Shown piece after piece: positions 15,432 through 23,044 of a stretch of DNA of 36,945 bases. The position numbers were made by a program, and so were the translations under genes. Source of the DNA: Aeriscardovia aeriphila. GTDB lineage: Bacteria; Actinomycetota; Actinomycetes; Actinomycetales; Bifidobacteriaceae. Where the stretch lies: contig CASERW010000009.1 of NCBI GenBank assembly GCA_949290445.1, positions 1 to 36,945 of the forward strand, read 5' to 3'. Below the pieces are notes generated by a model. That model was not told the DNA's origin. It made no database searches and saw only the letters and a list, made by a program, of their open reading frames with translations. Each line of letters starts with the position of its first letter. The first letter of the stretch is position 1.

Positions 15432-16496
15432 ATGCTGCTCGCTATGAAGGAAATCAAGCGTGAAAAATTGCGCTATAGCCTTATTATTCTTCTCATCGCT
15501 CTCATCAGTTACATGATGTTTATTCTCTCTGCCCTAGCTTTGGGTTTGGCGCACCAAAATATGTCAGCACTCGACGACTGGAACGCCAACTCCATCGTTC
15601 TTAATGAGCAGGCTGATGGTGTGATGCGCGCTTCTGTTCTCACCTCGCAGCAAGTTGAGAATGCGAAGAAGCATACTGATGGCGAGACGGCTGCTGTTGG
15701 TTTCGTCAGCACTCGTTTTATTACCAGCGCTGAGAAGAAGGAAAGTGTGAATTTCCTTGGCGTGAAGAAGGATTCTTTCATCGCTGACCGTGTGAAACTG
15801 AACACTGGCCGTATGCCACAGAAGAGCCATGAGGTTGTGTTGGACCAGTCTGTTGCCACGAAGGCTCAGCTCGCCGTAAACGACCAGATTACTCTAGGCA
15901 ACGATACAGCGCTCTACACTGTCGTTGGTATTGCTCATGATGCCAAGTTGCAGATTGCTCCTGTGGCTTATGGTCTGCTTTCTGATTGGCACCGCATCAG
16001 CCCTCTTGCCCCGCAAATTGAAGCTTCTGCCGTTGTTTCTACGAAAAGCTTTAGCACGCCGGAGAGTTCTTTAAGCCGCTTTACTATCTCGCAGTTCATT
16101 CAGCTTCTGCCGGGCTATAGCGCTCAGAACAAGACTTTTGTGATGATGATCGCTGTTCTCGCTATTGTCACTTTGGTTATCATTGCCGTATTCCTTTACA
16201 TTATTGTGTTGCAAAAGCTGCCTAATATCGCTGTTTTGAAGGCTCAAGGCATCCCTACCCGCTACCTGATTGGCAGCACTGTGGAACAGGGAAGCATGGT
16301 GGTAATCTTTGGCCTTTTGATCGGCATTATTCTGACTGTTGCCACTGCCCTTCCTATGCCAGCAAGCGTTCCAATGGAGTTCTCCCCTCTTCTGCTGAGC
16401 GCGACGACCATTGGCTTGGTTGCGATGGGCGTTATTGGCTCGCTCTTGCCAGCTCGCAAGATTGCCACCGTCGATCCGATCGCTTTGATGGAATAA
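15432..16496 (+). CDS. FtsX-family ABC permease, HrtB-like
   Basis: A 354-residue permease. There is one N-terminal membrane segment (about 15-40), a long extracytoplasmic region (about 41-230), then three membrane segments (about 235-262, 285-310, 320-343). This MacB/FtsX topology and length match HrtB/DevC-like exporters. Motifs such as LKAQGIPTRYLIGSTVEQG, and the ending LPARKIATVDPIALME, are typical of the family. Aaaggagc precedes ATG 15432. It partners with the ATPase 115 bases downstream. The likely role is efflux of heme or amphipathic toxins from the membrane. Confidence 0.85.
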   Translation: MLLAMKEIKREKLRYSLIILLIALISYMMFILSALALGLAHQNMSALDDWNANSIVLNEQADGVMRASVLTSQQVENAKKHTDGETAAVGFVSTRFITSAEKKESVNFLGVKKDSFIADRVKLNTGRMPQKSHEVVLDQSVATKAQLAVNDQITLGNDTALYTVVGIAHDAKLQIAPVAYGLLSDWHRISPLAPQIEASAVVSTKSFSTPESSLSRFTISQFIQLLPGYSAQNKTFVMMIAVLAIVTLVIIAVFLYIIVLQKLPNIAVLKAQGIPTRYLIGSTVEQGSMVVIFGLLIGIILTVATALPMPASVPMEFSPLLLSATTIGLVAMGVIGSLLPARKIATVDPIALME

Positions 16497-16611
16497 CTGT
16501 CGCAAACTAACGCTTTCCAAACGGGTGAGCTCACGATTCTGCCTTGAAAAATCGCATGTCACTGCGAGCGCACCCCAAATTCCCTCACCATAATTCACTG
16601 ATACGAAAGAA

Positions 16612-17307
16612 ATGGTAAAAATGCTTACTACTCCTGCCTTGCGCATGACACATATTTCAAAAACGTATGGAACTGGTTCCTCTCAGGTTCAGGCTTTGCG
16701 CGATGTGTCGCTGAGCATTGAGCGCGGCACTTTGACGTTGATTCTGGGACCTTCTGGCTCAGGTAAGTCCACCTTTTTAACGATCGCTGGCGGCCTTCAA
16801 ACTCCCGATTCTGGCGAGATTAGCATTGACGGTCAGCCGATGAAGGCGTTGAGTAAACGAGCACAGGATCGCCTTCGTTTGGAGAATATTGGGTTTATTC
16901 TTCAAGGTCATGACCTCGTGCCGTACCTCACCGTTATGGAGCAATTCCAGCTTGTTGATCGTGTGAAACCGAAGGGAAACATCAGTAAAAACGAGTTGTT
17001 GCAACTGTTGAAAGACCTTGGTGTTGATCAGCTTGCCAATAGCCTTCCTCGCGATATGTCAGGCGGACAGCAGCAGCGCGTTGCTATTGCTCGTGCTTTG
17101 TACACCAAGCCGTCCCTGGTTTTAGCTGATGAGCCGACAAGTGCGCTGGATAGCCATTCTGTGGAAGTTGTGGGTGAGCTGCTGCGCTCTGTTGCTCATT
17201 CACAGAACACGGCAATGATTGTGGTGACGCATGACACTCGCCTTGTCACGCTTGCTGACGATGTTTACGACATGGAAGATGGCGTGCTCACTCATCGTGA
17301 GAGTTAA
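16612..17307 (+). CDS. ABC transporter ATPase, HrtA/LolD-like
   Basis: A 231-residue ATPase with Walker A GPSGSGKST, Q-loop FILQGHDLVPYLTV, signature MSGGQQQRVAIARAL, Walker B LVLADEPTSALD and the switch His in VVTHDTRL. This sequence style is that of the MacB/LolD/HrtA subgroup that works with FtsX-type permeases. Start ATG 16612 (an ATG three codons on is also possible). It is the third gene of the TetR operon. Energises the permease encoded upstream. Confidence 0.88.
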   Translation: MVKMLTTPALRMTHISKTYGTGSSQVQALRDVSLSIERGTLTLILGPSGSGKSTFLTIAGGLQTPDSGEISIDGQPMKALSKRAQDRLRLENIGFILQGHDLVPYLTVMEQFQLVDRVKPKGNISKNELLQLLKDLGVDQLANSLPRDMSGGQQQRVAIARALYTKPSLVLADEPTSALDSHSVEVVGELLRSVAHSQNTAMIVVTHDTRLVTLADDVYDMEDGVLTHRES

Positions 17308-17406
17308 TTGCGTGCGCATGAGCATGTGCCCTCACACGTGTGGTGAGTGTTGAACATCAACAGCGCTCATCACATGGCTCTATGAGATCACATGTCTCTG
17401 ATGAAC

Positions 17407-17451
17407 AGTGCTTCGCGAACTGAGCTGCTATCACTCGGTTTGCGAAGCACT
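17407..17451 (-). terminator. Hairpin overlapping the 3' end of the small minus-strand gene
   Basis: AGTGCTTCGCGAAC (17407-17420) and GTTTGCGAAGCACT (17438-17451) pair at 13 of 14 positions. The right arm includes the last codons of the gene ending at 17431. There is no T-run, so its terminator role is uncertain. Confidence 0.55.
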
Positions 17452-17601
17452 GGTTGTCTCCCAAGGAGCACCCCAGATAATTTCTCCTGTCAAATTATCA
17501 TCACCATTCTCATCTTCAAGCTGGCGAGCTTGTTCCTCGATATATTCAGGTGTGAGACCGAAATATTCTTCAATTTCTTGTTGAGTCAACTTCTGTTTCA
17601 T
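17431..17601 (-). CDS. Small acidic protein, antitoxin-like orphan
   Basis: A 56-residue acidic protein from ATG 17601 (MKQKLTQQEIEEYFGLTPEY) with AAAGGAGG six bases upstream, so translation is well supported. The helical N-terminus and the closing GEIIWGAPWE resemble small antitoxin-like proteins of actinobacteria that end in a G-x-V/I-x-x-G-x-P motif. No toxin gene is adjacent on either side, so if the resemblance is real it is an orphan. Flanking genes are on the opposite strand. The family is an impression only. Confidence 0.6.
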   Translation of the reverse strand: MKQKLTQQEIEEYFGLTPEYIEEQARQLEDENGDDNLTGEIIWGAPWETTSASQTE

Positions 17602-17887
17602 CGTGCTCCTCCTTTCGATCAAATCTCATGTTTCACAGTAGCGAAGACGCTACGAACGGTTCACAAACTCTCAATACAACTTTATTGAAATACTTACTCA
17701 AACTGCGTCTTTAATACGACGCGACACTCCAAGTAACCTTCCTGTTGTTTTTTAACTGACATGTTATATACTGATACCTGTTCGTTAGAAAGATACAGCA
17801 CATGAAAGGAAACCTCGCTGCAGTACACCGCTCTTGAGGTACCTGCCGCTGCGAGAGCCCTCTCCCCGCTGTAGTAAAGGAGTCGCC

Positions 17888-18754
17888 ATGAAGTACGCAG
17901 TAACCGCAGCAACTGGTCGCTTGGGAAGCAAAGTCATTGATAATCTGGTGAAACTCGTCGGCACGGAAAACGTCGTTGCCATCGCGCGTAACGAGGAGAA
18001 AGCTAGGCAAATGCTGCCTGCCGAGGTCGAAGTGCGCATCGCAGACTACACCAACAAGAGCCAACTGGTGAGCGCCTTCCAAGGTGTGGACCACGTGCTC
18101 TTCATCTCCTCCCAGCCAGGCCAGGAAGTCAGCCGCGCCCAGCAGCACACCACCGTCGTCGAAGCATTGCGCGAAGCCCAGGTTCCTTTCGTCGCCTACA
18201 CGAGCTTCCCCGACGCTCCTCACGCAACGAGCGCTCTGGCCGACGACCACAAGCTCACCGAAAAGTTGCTAGACGAATCTGGCCTCACACACAGTGTTGT
18301 TCGTAATAATTGGTACCTCGAAAACGACTTAGACTTCTTGCAAGCCGGCCTTTCTGGGCTCACCACTTATTGGGCGAATGGCCGCACGGGTTGGGCTTTG
18401 GAAGCTGAATACGCTGAGGGCGCTGCTCGCGTTTTGGTTGCTGAAAACCCCAAGCCTGTGTATGAGTTTGGCGGTCAGTTGCGCACGTATGCGCAGTTGG
18501 GTGAGGAATTGAACGTTGCTTTGCGTGAGCATGGTAAGCCGGCTGCTCAGGTTGAGCAGGTTTCCCAGGCAGATTATCAGGCCGGTTTGGTGAAGAATGC
18601 TCATGTTGATGAGGCGACGGCTGCTTTGTTTGCCAGCTTCCAGGAGTCAGCGAATTCCGGCAGTTTGGAAGTTGCTTCGAACGATTTGCCTGAGCTGTTG
18701 GGCCACGAGCTGACACCGATTCCGCAGGCTATCGCTCAGTTGTTAAGCTTGTAG
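17888..18754 (+). CDS. NmrA/QorB-like NAD(P)-binding oxidoreductase
   Basis: A 288-residue atypical SDR protein. The nucleotide-binding motif is AATGRLGSKV (7-16, GxxGxxG-like), followed by an N-terminal Rossmann fold (VVAIARNEEKARQM, FQGVDHVLFIS). This is the pattern of YtfG/QorB quinone reductases and NmrA-like sensors. I start at ATG 17888 with aaaggag upstream; the open frame reaches back to 17834. An Rrf2-type regulator follows 48 bases downstream on the same strand, the common redox-stress pairing. A TGATAATCT copy lies at 17938 (read as IDNLV). Quinone or aldehyde substrate is not known. Confidence 0.8.
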   Translation: MKYAVTAATGRLGSKVIDNLVKLVGTENVVAIARNEEKARQMLPAEVEVRIADYTNKSQLVSAFQGVDHVLFISSQPGQEVSRAQQHTTVVEALREAQVPFVAYTSFPDAPHATSALADDHKLTEKLLDESGLTHSVVRNNWYLENDLDFLQAGLSGLTTYWANGRTGWALEAEYAEGAARVLVAENPKPVYEFGGQLRTYAQLGEELNVALREHGKPAAQVEQVSQADYQAGLVKNAHVDEATAALFASFQESANSGSLEVASNDLPELLGHELTPIPQAIAQLLSL

Positions 18755-18802
18755 CCTGCGTTGTCGTCTGCGTTGTTCTGCTTCTTCGATAATCTACTAG
18801 CT

Positions 18803-19243
18803 ATGAAGACATCACATCGACTCAGCGACGCTGTACATATTTTGGCGTATCTGGTGATTAACCAGGGTGAGGACCTGTCAAGCACTCGTATTGCTTCCAG
18901 CATCCAAACGAACCCCAGCTCGGTGCGCACTTTGATGTCTGACATGCGTAAGGCCGGTTTGATCAGCACTCGTTCCGGAGCTGTTGAACCACAGTTGACT
19001 CGCCCTGCTACTGCTATTTCACTGTATGACATTTTCATGGCGATCTCGATGGATCACTCTCTTCTTCACGTCGATCCCAACACAAATATGGCATGCATGG
19101 TCGGTGCCAACATTCAAGCCGTATTGCAACGTCACTACGCTGAGATTAACAGTGTGGCGGAAGAGAAGATGAAAACCATTAGTCTCGCTTCGATTGTTTC
19201 GAGTATTGAACGCGAGCATGCGAAGAAGATGAACGAGCACTGA
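18803..19243 (+). CDS. Rrf2-family transcriptional regulator
   Basis: A 146-residue regulator starting at ATG 18803 (MKTSHRLSDAVHILAYLVIN). The winged helix is clear: LSSTRIASSIQTNPSSVRTLMSDMRKAGLISTRSG. The C-terminal half has SLYDIFMAISMDHSLLHVDPNTN, as in YwnA-type members. The cysteine triad of IscR/NsrR is absent (only one Cys, in MACM), so it is probably not an Fe-S protein. GATAAT lies 13-18 bases before the start codon, so the transcript may be nearly leaderless. Its TGA stop is the first base triplet of a TGATAATCT copy (19241). Likely regulates the upstream reductase. Confidence 0.85.
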   Translation: MKTSHRLSDAVHILAYLVINQGEDLSSTRIASSIQTNPSSVRTLMSDMRKAGLISTRSGAVEPQLTRPATAISLYDIFMAISMDHSLLHVDPNTNMACMVGANIQAVLQRHYAEINSVAEEKMKTISLASIVSSIEREHAKKMNEH

Positions 19244-19377
19244 TAATCTCAAGAGATGCTGAGCTTATTCCCAGTTTTACTCTCAGGGAACTCTCTTCTC
19301 CTCTCTCTATTGCGAGCGTGTGCGCGCTAAAATAAGAGCGAGCACAATACAGATATGAGAGAAAAAGAGGCATAGCT

Positions 19378-19857
19378 ATGGCACTGCTGTATACCAATCC
19401 AGGCTTGGATGAGGAAACCTCCGAGAAGATTATCACCATTTTGCAAAATCGTTTGAGCAACGAGCAGGAAGCTGCTTTGGTGCTCAAGCATGCTCACTGG
19501 AACCTTGTGGGACCAAACTTCATCGCTGTTCATGAAATGCTCGACCCAGAAGTTGATTCTGTTCTGAACCAGGCTGATGAGACTGCTGAGCGTATTTCTC
19601 AGTTGGGTGGCTCTCCTATGGGTCGCGCTGACGATGTTGTTGCAAACCGCACTTGGGATAAGTTCGAACTGACTGGCCGCAAGAGCGTCGAAGAGTACTT
19701 GAAGGCTCTGATTGCTTATTATGAGCAGTTTGTTGCTGCTGACCGCGAGGCCATTAAGCAATTGGACGAGCTAGATGTTATTTCTTCCAACATTGTTCAA
19801 GACCACGTTCAGGACTTGGAGAAGTTCCTCTGGTTCATGCGCGCACATCTCGCCTGA
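19378..19857 (+). CDS. dps: Dps-family ferritin-like protein
   Basis: A 159-residue Dps protein that forms a dodecameric shell, oxidises Fe(II) with peroxide and stores iron. The ferroxidase signature KHAHWNLVGPNFIAVHEMLD is followed by EVDSVLNQADETAERISQLG, giving the inter-subunit His, Asp and Glu ligands (H37, H40-type, D/E region). The C-terminus (DHVQDLEKFLWFMRAHLA) is the usual last helix. The N-terminal tail is short and lacks a Lys-rich DNA-binding stretch. Agagg lies before ATG 19378. Monocistronic with its own terminator. A TGATAATCT copy lies at 19428. Confidence 0.93.
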   Translation: MALLYTNPGLDEETSEKIITILQNRLSNEQEAALVLKHAHWNLVGPNFIAVHEMLDPEVDSVLNQADETAERISQLGGSPMGRADDVVANRTWDKFELTGRKSVEEYLKALIAYYEQFVAADREAIKQLDELDVISSNIVQDHVQDLEKFLWFMRAHLA

Positions 19858-19900
19858 GTTTGAGATGAAGAGACGTTAGCTAGCAACGTTGCCAGCCCTC

Positions 19901-19938
19901 AAAACCGCAGTTTGCACTTGTTGTGAGCTGCGGTTTTT
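19901..19938 (+). terminator. Terminator of dps
   Basis: AAAACCGCAG (19901-19910) pairs with CTGCGGTTTT (19928-19937) and is followed by more T. Classical rho-independent form. Confidence 0.9.
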
Positions 19939-20198
19939 CGTTATAGGCCAGGTCCTTCTCGTACAAAAAACGACATCGCAGGCAGATCGTACACCTAATA
20001 TAGGTAATAACGAATTATTACTATTCTTGACATCACGAGCATACATATTTTATTGTACTTGTAACAATAGTAATTGGGCCAATACATTAAAGCCCTTTAG
20101 CAGATTACTATTTTAGTTCAGGTTTCATAAGTTGTTTGTTTCAAACAATTCAACTCGATAACACAATAGTGTTTTTACCTTCAAGGAAGAAGTTCACC
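19939..20198 (+). promoter_or_regulatory. AT-rich region with a probable promoter
   Basis: No gene seen. TTGACA at 20027-20032 and TATTGT at 20051-20056 (18-bp spacer) form a reasonable promoter for the secreted peptide gene, leaving a leader of about 135 bases. AAGGAAGAA before 20199 is its ribosome binding site. Confidence 0.4.
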
Positions 20199-20399
20199 AT
20201 GATTACTAACAGAAAAATTGGCAGTGCAATAATTGTAGGATTAATACTTGTAGCGTCGATGGTCTTCCCTCTGACCGCCAACGCTACAACCTTTGCGTGC
20301 ACTGAAGCAGGAAAAACTATCATTGCTCGTACTACAGCTAAAGTGCCAAGAAAAGGTACTGCATACTTTGGGTACAGGTATTGGGATACCGCAGCTTAA
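20199..20399 (+). CDS. Small secreted peptide, unknown
   Basis: 66 residues from ATG 20199 (aaggaaga about 8 bases upstream). Residues 1-29 are a signal peptide (MITNRKIGSAIIVGLILVAS, then cleavage near LTANA). The predicted mature part is about 37 residues, basic and aromatic, with one Cys (TTFACTEAGK) and ending YFGYRYWDTAA. I do not recognise it; its size and charge would suit a bacteriocin-like or signalling peptide. The next gene starts inside its last codons or 12 bases after it, so the two are probably co-expressed. Confidence 0.6.
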   Translation: MITNRKIGSAIIVGLILVASMVFPLTANATTFACTEAGKTIIARTTAKVPRKGTAYFGYRYWDTAA

Positions 20400-20899
20400 A
20401 TAGGAGACATTATGAAAACAAGAAATTCACAGGTCTGCTTCTTATACCTATCGCTGTATTAGGCCTTCTTTCTGGATGTGGCGCGAAGACCTCTCCTCAA
20501 GCAAGTAAAACAACAAACCTTGAGTCATTGTCTGCTCTCGTGAAGAAAGCGACATCACAACACATCGACGGCGAGCAACTGCTGCAACATATGACTGTAG
20601 TACCCGATTCGCTTCCGAGCGAGGTGAAAGGTGCTGCAGATGATGGATCAACAACCTTGGAGAAAGGAAATTATAAGATTCGCATTTTCTGTGCTGGTGA
20701 AGGTACAATCACCTATCACCTTGCATCGAGTGAGTCTCAGATTTCTGGCTCAGTAGAATGCAAACCACAACCGGCGACTCAAACACTGTCGATCAGTGTC
20801 GGAGATGACCTCACCTCTGCTCCACTACTCAAACACATCAGTGTCGGTTCTGATAAAAAGATCAATGCTGTAGGCGGCTGGGCAGTGTATCGTCGCTAA
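20381..20899 (+). CDS. Putative lipoprotein, possible N-terminal frameshift
   Basis: A 172-residue frame with a lipobox, LLSGCG (Cys at 33), after a hydrophobic run. The mature part is polar and ends KINAVGGWAVYRR; no family recognised. The only in-frame ATG is at 20381, inside the preceding gene and without a good ribosome binding site. A better start, ATG 20412 with taggag seven bases upstream, is out of frame by one base: one extra A in GAAATTC (20424-20428) would give MKTRKFTGLLLIPIAVLG, an ideal lipoprotein signal. So it is either a frameshifted or slippage-controlled gene, a sequencing error, or a gene that uses the longer start. Confidence 0.6.
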   Translation: MGYRSLNRRHYENKKFTGLLLIPIAVLGLLSGCGAKTSPQASKTTNLESLSALVKKATSQHIDGEQLLQHMTVVPDSLPSEVKGAADDGSTTLEKGNYKIRIFCAGEGTITYHLASSESQISGSVECKPQPATQTLSISVGDDLTSAPLLKHISVGSDKKINAVGGWAVYRR

Positions 20900-20939
20900 G
20901 AAACAAGGTGCAGATCGGTGATAATTCACAATGAATAGC

Positions 20940-20969
20940 GGGACGCTGAAACATTCAGCGTCCCCTTTT
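20940..20969 (+). terminator. Terminator of the peptide/lipoprotein pair
   Basis: 11-bp perfect stem GGGACGCTGAA / TTCAGCGTCCC with a 3-base loop, then CTTTTC. Confidence 0.9.
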
Positions 20970-21083
20970 CTTTACGTTGTTATTCTGTTTCTGAAAATCT
21001 TGAGAAAACGGACAAGGCTGCCAACATTGTCACCAAGCCTAGCAAGGAGACTTATCATCACGGCAATGACATAGAATCCAGCT

Positions 21084-21629
21084 ATGCGCATTGTTATTCA
21101 ACGAGTCTCTCAAGCATCCGTGAGCTTGAACGCTCCTCACGTCCCCAGCGATGTTTCACGAAAAACACCCGATCCCGCTTTTCCTCAAGAAGCTACCCTC
21201 GACGTCATCCCTCAAGGAACGACTCACACTAGCAAGGCCGGGTTCATGCTTTTGGTTGGCGTGAGCGATAGCGATACAGAAAAAGAAGCACAGTGGGCTG
21301 CAAAAAAGATTGCCAACATGCGTATCTTCCCCGATGTTGAAGGGAAAATGAATTTATCGCTGCTCGACGTGCACGGTTCCATTCTTTCTATTTCGCAGTT
21401 CACTTTATTTGGTGATATTCATAAGGGCAATCGTCCGAGCTTTATCAGTGCCGGTGAACCTGTTCATGCTGAGCAATTGTGGCATACTGTGAACACGTTA
21501 TTGGCCACCGAGTATTCCATTGCCGTTACTGAAGGTTGGTTCGGTGCTGACATGGCAGTGAGTATTACCAATGAGGGGCCGACAACTATTCTGCTGGATA
21601 CTGATCGCGATATGCCGCATAAGGCTTAG
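21084..21629 (+). CDS. dtd: D-aminoacyl-tRNA deacylase
   Basis: Removes D-amino acids (and glycine mischarged on tRNA-Ala) from tRNA. The N-terminus MRIVIQRVSQASVSL, the core GFMLLVGVSDSDTE, the catalytic-loop motif SISQFTLFGD and the closing NEGPTTILLDT (cross-subunit Gly-Pro motif, normally NSGPVT/NxGPxT) are all present. At 181 residues it is about 30 longer than most DTDs. The excess is a polar insert at about residues 17-50 (LNAPHVPSDVSRKTPDPAFP and beyond), and that insert encodes one of the parS-like 16-mers (21152-21167). Monocistronic. Confidence 0.92.
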   Translation: MRIVIQRVSQASVSLNAPHVPSDVSRKTPDPAFPQEATLDVIPQGTTHTSKAGFMLLVGVSDSDTEKEAQWAAKKIANMRIFPDVEGKMNLSLLDVHGSILSISQFTLFGDIHKGNRPSFISAGEPVHAEQLWHTVNTLLATEYSIAVTEGWFGADMAVSITNEGPTTILLDTDRDMPHKA

Positions 21630-21712
21630 TTTCTGCGGTTATGACGTGTTCGTGCTGATAATCTCGTGAAATGTGAGGCAAGCGCGGCAGCGAAAGTGTG
21701 ACGGCGAAGGCG

Positions 21713-21761
21713 CGAGTAGCTCGCCGCAAGTTACCGCAGTGTTAACGCGACCAGCTACTCG
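21713..21761 (+). repeat. Inverted repeat ahead of the GMP reductase gene
   Basis: CGAGTAGCT (21713-21721) and AGCTACTCG (21753-21761) can form a 9-bp stem with a 31-base loop, 54 bases before the start codon. A role in guaC control is possible but not shown. No guanine riboswitch core was found. Confidence 0.4.
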
Positions 21762-21814
21762 TAACATTGTGTAAACGTGGGTTCTCTAGGTTACTGCCTT
21801 CGGAGGTGGTAGCC

Positions 21815-22768
21815 ATGGTGGCTTTCGATTACGACGATATTCAGCTTGTTCCAGCGAAATGCATTGTGAAGAGCAGGTCTGAAGCTGACCCCAGTGTTGA
21901 GTTTGGCCCTCGTCGATTCCGTATCCCCGTTGTTCCAGCGAACATGCAAAGTGTGATTAATGAGGATCTCGCGGTGTGGCTGGCGCAGAATGACTATTAC
22001 TATGTGATGCACCGTTTCCAGCCGCAGGAGCGTTTGGGGTTTGTGCGCCGGATGCAGGAGAAGGGCTTGTATGCCTCGATTTCTGTAGGCATTAAGGATG
22101 AAGAGTACGGTTTCATCGACGAGCTCAAGGCGGCCGGCCTGACTCCGGAGTACATCACCATCGATGTGGCACATGGCCATTCGGTGTATGTGGTGAAGAT
22201 GATCGAGTACATTAAGAAGCAGCTTCCTGGCACTTTCCTCACTGCGGGCAATGTGGCAACGCCGGAGGCTGTGCGCGAGCTGGAGAATGCTGGCGCTGAC
22301 GCCACCAAGGTGGGTGTTGGCCCTGGTAAGGCGTGCATTACGAAGCTCAAGACTGGTTTTGGTACTGCAGGCTGGCAGCTGTCTGCTTTGCGCTTGTGCA
22401 AGAAAGCTGCTCAGAAGCCTTTGATTGCTGATGGCGGAATTCGTCAGAATGGTGACATTGCGAAGTCGATCCGCTTCGGTGCGACGATGGTGATGGTTGG
22501 CTGGATGCTTGCTGGGCATCGCGAGTCGCCCGGTAACCTTATTTCTCTGGATGGTAAGGATTACAAGCAGTATTGGGGTTCTGCGTCGGAAATTCAAAAG
22601 GGTGCGTACCGCAATGTTGAGGGAACTCAGATGCTCGTTCCTTACCGTGGACCGATTGAGAACACTTTGCGGGAGATGAAAGAAGATTTGCAGTCTTCTA
22701 TTTCTTACGCGGGTGGGCGCGATCTTGCTGCTCTTCGTCACGTTGACTATGTGATTTTGGGCCACTGA
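21815..22768 (+). CDS. guaC: GMP reductase (IMPDH/GMPR family)
   Basis: 317 residues from ATG 21815 (cggaggtgg upstream). The catalytic loop is [19 protein letters not shown], with the Cys that forms the covalent intermediate; [20 protein letters not shown] and [17 protein letters not shown] are the phosphate-binding and C-terminal motifs. There is no CBS pair, and [10 protein letters not shown] is the GMP reductase type (as in the Firmicute GuaC subgroup) rather than IMPDH. It converts GMP to IMP with NADPH, returning guanine nucleotides to the adenine branch. Its open frame extends to 21767 but the ribosome binding site decides for 21815. Confidence 0.9.
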   Translation: MVAFDYDDIQLVPAKCIVKSRSEADPSVEFGPRRFRIPVVPANMQSVINEDLAVWLAQNDYYYVMHRFQPQERLGFVRRMQEKGLYASISVGIKDEEYGFIDELKAAGLTPEYITIDVAHGHSVYVVKMIEYIKKQLPGTFLTAGNVATPEAVRELENAGADATKVGVGPGKACITKLKTGFGTAGWQLSALRLCKKAAQKPLIADGGIRQNGDIAKSIRFGATMVMVGWMLAGHRESPGNLISLDGKDYKQYWGSASEIQKGAYRNVEGTQMLVPYRGPIENTLREMKEDLQSSISYAGGRDLAALRHVDYVILGH

Positions 22769-23044
22769 GCTTATTTGCCGGTTTGACTGCGCTGGCTCGG
22801 TTAGCTAGTGTAACCGTTTCGCTTGCCCGCGGGTTCGATTGTGACAAGCTGCTGGCCTGCACTGTACTGCCTGGCTGCTCAGCTGCCCGATCACCGCATT
22901 ACATTGAGAAAAGCCTTCCCGGCGAGTGTTTCACGAAAAACAATGATCTCCTCGTGATGTTTCACGAAAAACATTGTTTATCACTTCGTCGAGAAGGCTT
23001 CTTAGTACTGATAATCTGAAGAAATTTGTGAGATTACCAGCGAC
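22769..23044. other. Convergent intergenic region with parS-like sites
   Basis: Between convergent guaC and the GT39 gene. It contains two identical 16-mers TGTTTCACGAAAAACA (22927-22942 and 22958-22973), 31 bases apart, and a TGATAATCT copy at 23009. A related GGTAATCTCA lies on the minus strand at about 23030. No gene accepted. Confidence 0.6.
22927..22973. repeat. Two parS-like 16-mers (TGTTTCACGAAAAACA)
   Basis: Each matches the bacterial ParB-binding consensus TGTTTCACGTGAAACA at 14 of 16 positions; the same 16-mer also occurs at 21152-21167. Other near-matches lie at 23950, 26058, 26100, 26240 and 28331. Confidence 0.6.

Noticed and set aside
21630..21814. Guanine riboswitch ahead of guaC
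   Set aside because: Only one inverted repeat was found; the conserved purine-riboswitch junction and loops are absent.
21791..22765. 324-codon minus-strand open frame opposite guaC
   Set aside because: Shadow of GMP reductase, which has catalytic motifs in the plus frame.
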